Shown one piece after another: positions 61,570 to 64,000 of a DNA stretch of 64,000 nt. The stretch is taken from contig NZ_CP170094.1 of assembly GCF_042180575.1 (NCBI RefSeq), positions 4,774,001 to 4,838,000 on the forward strand, in the 5' to 3' direction. The position numbers were made by a program, and so were the translations under genes. The notes under the pieces were generated by a model, which saw only the letters and a program-made list of their open reading frames with translations, was not told where the DNA came from and searched no databases. The stretch's first letter is position 1; each line of letters begins with the position of its first letter. Source of the stretch: Bernardetia sp042180575. Its GTDB lineage: Bacteria > Bacteroidota > Bacteroidia > Cytophagales > Bernardetiaceae.

Positions 61570-61908
61570 AAGTTACTATTTTTTTACAGATTTGACTAGA
61601 ATAAAATTTGTCTTGTTTTCATTATAAGTAGCCTTCATAGTGGCTTTATTACAATTTATATTTACAAATTGTTTATTCTTTTTAGCTAATATAATTTATA
61701 TAAATAATCAGTACATTTGTACTTTCAACCACTAAAAAATCAAATGAAAGCAATCTATTTTTATTTTGAATAGACAATGTTAAATGTAAGAAGATACAAT
61801 AACGACAGATTCTGAATATTTAAAAAAATATTTGCTAACATCAATAACTACAAAAAGAGAATTTCTGATAAAGAATTCCCTTTATAGCCTTACTCTCCTT
61901 TAATTCTA
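61570..61908. other. Intergenic region between divergent permease and adhesin genes
   Basis: About 340 AT-rich bases. TACATTTG at 61712-61719 fits the -7 consensus for the rightward gene, 190 bp before its ATG, but no TTG lies at the right distance. No other gene or structure is seen. Confidence 0.4.
61712..61719 (+). promoter_or_regulatory. Candidate -7 box for the adhesin gene
   Basis: TACATTTG followed by TACTTTC matches TAnnTTTG. The 190-bp leader implied is long. Confidence 0.35.
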
Positions 61909-64000
61909 ATGAAACATATTTCTATATCGCCTTTGAATACTATCAAAACCTCAATCTTTTTCACTTCTTTACTGCTTCTTATTTTATTCTTTGCAGGACT
62001 AAGCAAACAGACAGTAAATGCTCAAGCCTTCCGTACTACGTGGATAACTACAGACGGAACAATTACTATCCCCACTAATGGAGGGGGATACAACTATGAC
62101 ATTTCTTGGACAAACCTAACTAATGCAGGAGTAGGAAATGGTTCTGCAATAGCACAAACAGGAAGTTATATTATTAATGGCTTAACAAATGGCGATACGT
62201 ATGAAGTAGCTATTACAGGAGATTTTCCTCGTTTTTATATGAATGATAATGCCATAGAGAAAACAAAATTATGGACTATAGAAGAATGGGGAGATATAGA
62301 ATGGAGTAGCATGGCATCTGCTTTTTATGGTTGTTCAAACCTTACTTATACTGCTACTGACAATCCTAATCTTACTGGAGTAACAGATTTATCAAGAATG
62401 TTCGAAAATTGCACTTCTTTTAATGGAAATATTGGGGGATGGAATACAGCAACAGTTACTAACATGTTTAGAATGTTTAGTTATGCAATTTCTTTCAATA
62501 AAGATATTGGTGGATGGAATACAGAGGCAGTAATTAATATGAGTTATATGTTTTCTGGAGCTAACTCTTTTAATCAAGATATTGGTGGATGGAATACAGA
62601 GGCAGTGACTGGTATGGGTGCCATGTTTTCTAATGATAACTCTTTTAATCAAGATATTAGTGGATGGAACACAGGTGCAGTAACTTATATGGGGGGCATG
62701 TTTTCTGGAGCTACCTCTTTTAATCAAAATATTGGTGGATGGAATACAGAGGCAGTAATCGTAATGAACAGTATGTTTTATGGAGCTACCTCTTTTAATC
62801 AAAATATTGGTGGATGGAATACAGAGGCAGTAACAGATATGACAGCGATGTTGCGTAATTCAGGTCTAAGTATTGCTAACTACGATGCCACTTTAATAGG
62901 TTGGAACTCACAAACTGTACAACCAAATATAAATTTAGGAGCATTAGGACTAAGATATTGTAATGCCCAAACAGAAAGGAATGCACTGATTTCTGCACCA
63001 AATAATTGGACAATTACAGGTGATGCACTTTTGTGTCCTTCTGGAGCAGAAATAAACCTAGTAGGAAATGGAAATACTATCTTTAGTGGAACTTTATCTA
63101 CAAGTATAACTAATAATACCAATTTTGGAGATGTGATAGGATGTTTAAACGCTACTGTAGTAGCTAGTTTCACTATTCAAAATACAGGTGATGCTGTATT
63201 GAACATTACTGGAATTACTAGCACAGGAACAAATGCAAGTGATTTTGTGATAAGTTCTGTTCCTACAACTGTAGCAGTAGGTGGAAGTGAAACATTTACA
63301 GTTACCTTTAGTCCTTCTGGGGTAGGAAACAGAGAAGCTATAATTAAAATTTTGAATGATGATTCCGATGAAGGAGCATATACATTTCGTGTAAGTGGAA
63401 ATGGATTAGCAGAAATTCAAAACCCAACAATTACAGCTCCTGCAACAGTAAGAACTAATACAGATGTAGGACGTTGTACAGCTTCTGTGATTCTAGGAAC
63501 GGCTATTGCAACTGATAACTGTGGTATTCCGACTATTACAAATGATGCTCCTGCTCTCTTTCCTATTGGAAATACCACCGTAGTTTGGACAGCAACAGAT
63601 GATTCGGGAAATACATCTTCGGCTACACAAATTGTAACAGTTACAGACAATGAAAATCCAATCATTACAATTCCTGCAACAATTACAGCTAATACAGATA
63701 TAGGACTTTGTACAGCTTCTGGGTTTTTGGTAACGCCTACTGCAACTGATAATTGTGGTACTCCAACTATTACAAATAATGCCCCTGTTCTCTTTCCTAT
63801 TGGAAATACTACCGTAATTTGGACAGCAACAGATGGAGCAGGAAATACATCTTCAGCTACACAAATTGTAACAGTTAGAGATGGTCAAAACCCAACTATT
63901 ATAGCCCCCCCTAATGTAAGTGCTAATTGTCCTGCTGATGTAATTTTAGGAAACCCTACAACGTCAGATGATTGTGGTGTTGTAACTGTAACTAATAATG
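61909..64000 (+). CDS. BspA/DUF285-type surface protein with HYR repeats (3' end outside window)
   Basis: From the ATG at 61909 the protein starts MKHISISPLNTIKTSIFFTS with a signal peptide ending near VNAQA. Residues about 164-313 are six 25-residue DUF285 units of the form MFxxATSFNQNIGGWNTEAV. About 400-500 is a choice-of-anchor-D domain (FTIQNTGDAVLNITGI). From 505 there are HYR repeats of exactly 78 residues (IATDNCGIPTITNDAP). The frame is open at the right edge, so length and any T9SS sorting domain are unknown. DUF285 and HYR proteins act in adhesion or surface binding. Confidence 0.85.
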   Translation, partial: MKHISISPLNTIKTSIFFTSLLLLILFFAGLSKQTVNAQAFRTTWITTDGTITIPTNGGGYNYDISWTNLTNAGVGNGSAIAQTGSYIINGLTNGDTYEVAITGDFPRFYMNDNAIEKTKLWTIEEWGDIEWSSMASAFYGCSNLTYTATDNPNLTGVTDLSRMFENCTSFNGNIGGWNTATVTNMFRMFSYAISFNKDIGGWNTEAVINMSYMFSGANSFNQDIGGWNTEAVTGMGAMFSNDNSFNQDISGWNTGAVTYMGGMFSGATSFNQNIGGWNTEAVIVMNSMFYGATSFNQNIGGWNTEAVTDMTAMLRNSGLSIANYDATLIGWNSQTVQPNINLGALGLRYCNAQTERNALISAPNNWTITGDALLCPSGAEINLVGNGNTIFSGTLSTSITNNTNFGDVIGCLNATVVASFTIQNTGDAVLNITGITSTGTNASDFVISSVPTTVAVGGSETFTVTFSPSGVGNREAIIKILNDDSDEGAYTFRVSGNGLAEIQNPTITAPATVRTNTDVGRCTASVILGTAIATDNCGIPTITNDAPALFPIGNTTVVWTATDDSGNTSSATQIVTVTDNENPIITIPATITANTDIGLCTASGFLVTPTATDNCGTPTITNNAPVLFPIGNTTVIWTATDGAGNTSSATQIVTVRDGQNPTIIAPPNVSANCPADVILGNPTTSDDCGVVTVTNN
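62398..62847 (+). repeat. Six tandem 75-bp DUF285 repeats
   Basis: Six units of 75 bp, each starting with ATGTT and containing GGTGGATGGAATACAGAGGC or a close variant. Units three to six are the most similar, suggesting recent expansion within the gene. Confidence 0.85.
63421..64000 (+). repeat. Tandem 234-bp HYR repeats, running off the edge
   Basis: Units start at 63421, 63655 and 63889, exactly 234 bp apart. Shared stretches such as CTCTTTCCTATTGGAAATAC are nearly identical between units. The third unit is cut by the window end. Confidence 0.85.

Noticed and set aside
62392..62802. Minus-strand open frame rich in cysteine with a repeating CxCIPSTN pattern
   Set aside because: It is the antisense image of the DUF285 repeats; periodicity comes from the coding strand.

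Overview
The window looks like chromosomal DNA of a low-GC marine-type member of the Bacteroidota, most likely in the Cytophagales (Flexibacter/Bernardetia-like; the genus is a guess). Reasons: a Por-type (T9SS) C-terminal sorting domain on a secreted protein, a fused CcoNO cbb3 oxidase subunit with a mono-haem CcoP, atpD-atpC apart from the other ATP synthase genes, mevalonate-pathway genes, SprB-like and HYR/BspA-like surface repeats, TAnnTTTG-type promoter boxes, and almost no Shine-Dalgarno sequences. I saw no rRNA, tRNA or CRISPR array.

Layout. 1-1.8 kb: isoprenoid genes (mevalonate kinase, cut by the window edge, and mvaD). 2-12 kb: scattered housekeeping and unknown genes (TPR protein, methionine aminotransferase, methyltransferase, efflux adaptor, a metallophosphoesterase/glycosyltransferase pair, a PaaE-like reductase). 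12.5-15 kb: a hybrid histidine kinase. 15.1-24.2 kb: a low-oxygen respiration block on the minus strand. It runs from a small membrane protein through ccoS, ccoNO, ccoQ, ccoP, ccoG, a fixH-like gene, hemA and a SafE-like membrane protein to a Crp/Fnr regulator with FNR-like cysteines. 25-27 kb: a T9SS cargo protein. 27-35.5 kb: ettA, a lipase-like hydrolase, a prohibitin-like protein, a SpoIIE-type phosphatase, a solitary nuoN-like gene and a DUF5684-like protein. 35.8-39.4 kb: tandem duplicate acyltransferases next to an intact ISL3-family insertion. 39.7-50.5 kb: an unusual fused AGCS transporter, purA, a STAS protein, a Fur-family regulator, a frameshifted membrane protein, twin lipoproteins and atpC/atpD. 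50.9-56.6 kb: a TPR-SpoIIE phosphatase with two zinc-finger membrane paralogues, then hutH. 56.6-59 kb: a mobile-DNA patch (broken RAYT transposase, a 64-bp near-perfect palindrome, an IS110-family element with a structured upstream leader). 59-64 kb: a GH5-like lipoprotein, a MacB/FtsX-type permease, and the start of a large BspA/HYR repeat adhesin that runs off the right edge.

The most informative structure is outside the genes. There are two MITE-like elements with perfect terminal inverted repeats and target duplications: one inside a dispersed palindrome, the other between a promoter and its gene. A 22-bp promoter core with an operator-like block at constant spacing is shared by ccoS and a small CcoP-like membrane protein. 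Several families of short palindromic repeats are scattered between genes, and the non-coding leader of the IS110 element could encode a bridge RNA. Everything here was read by eye; no database or folding search was run.
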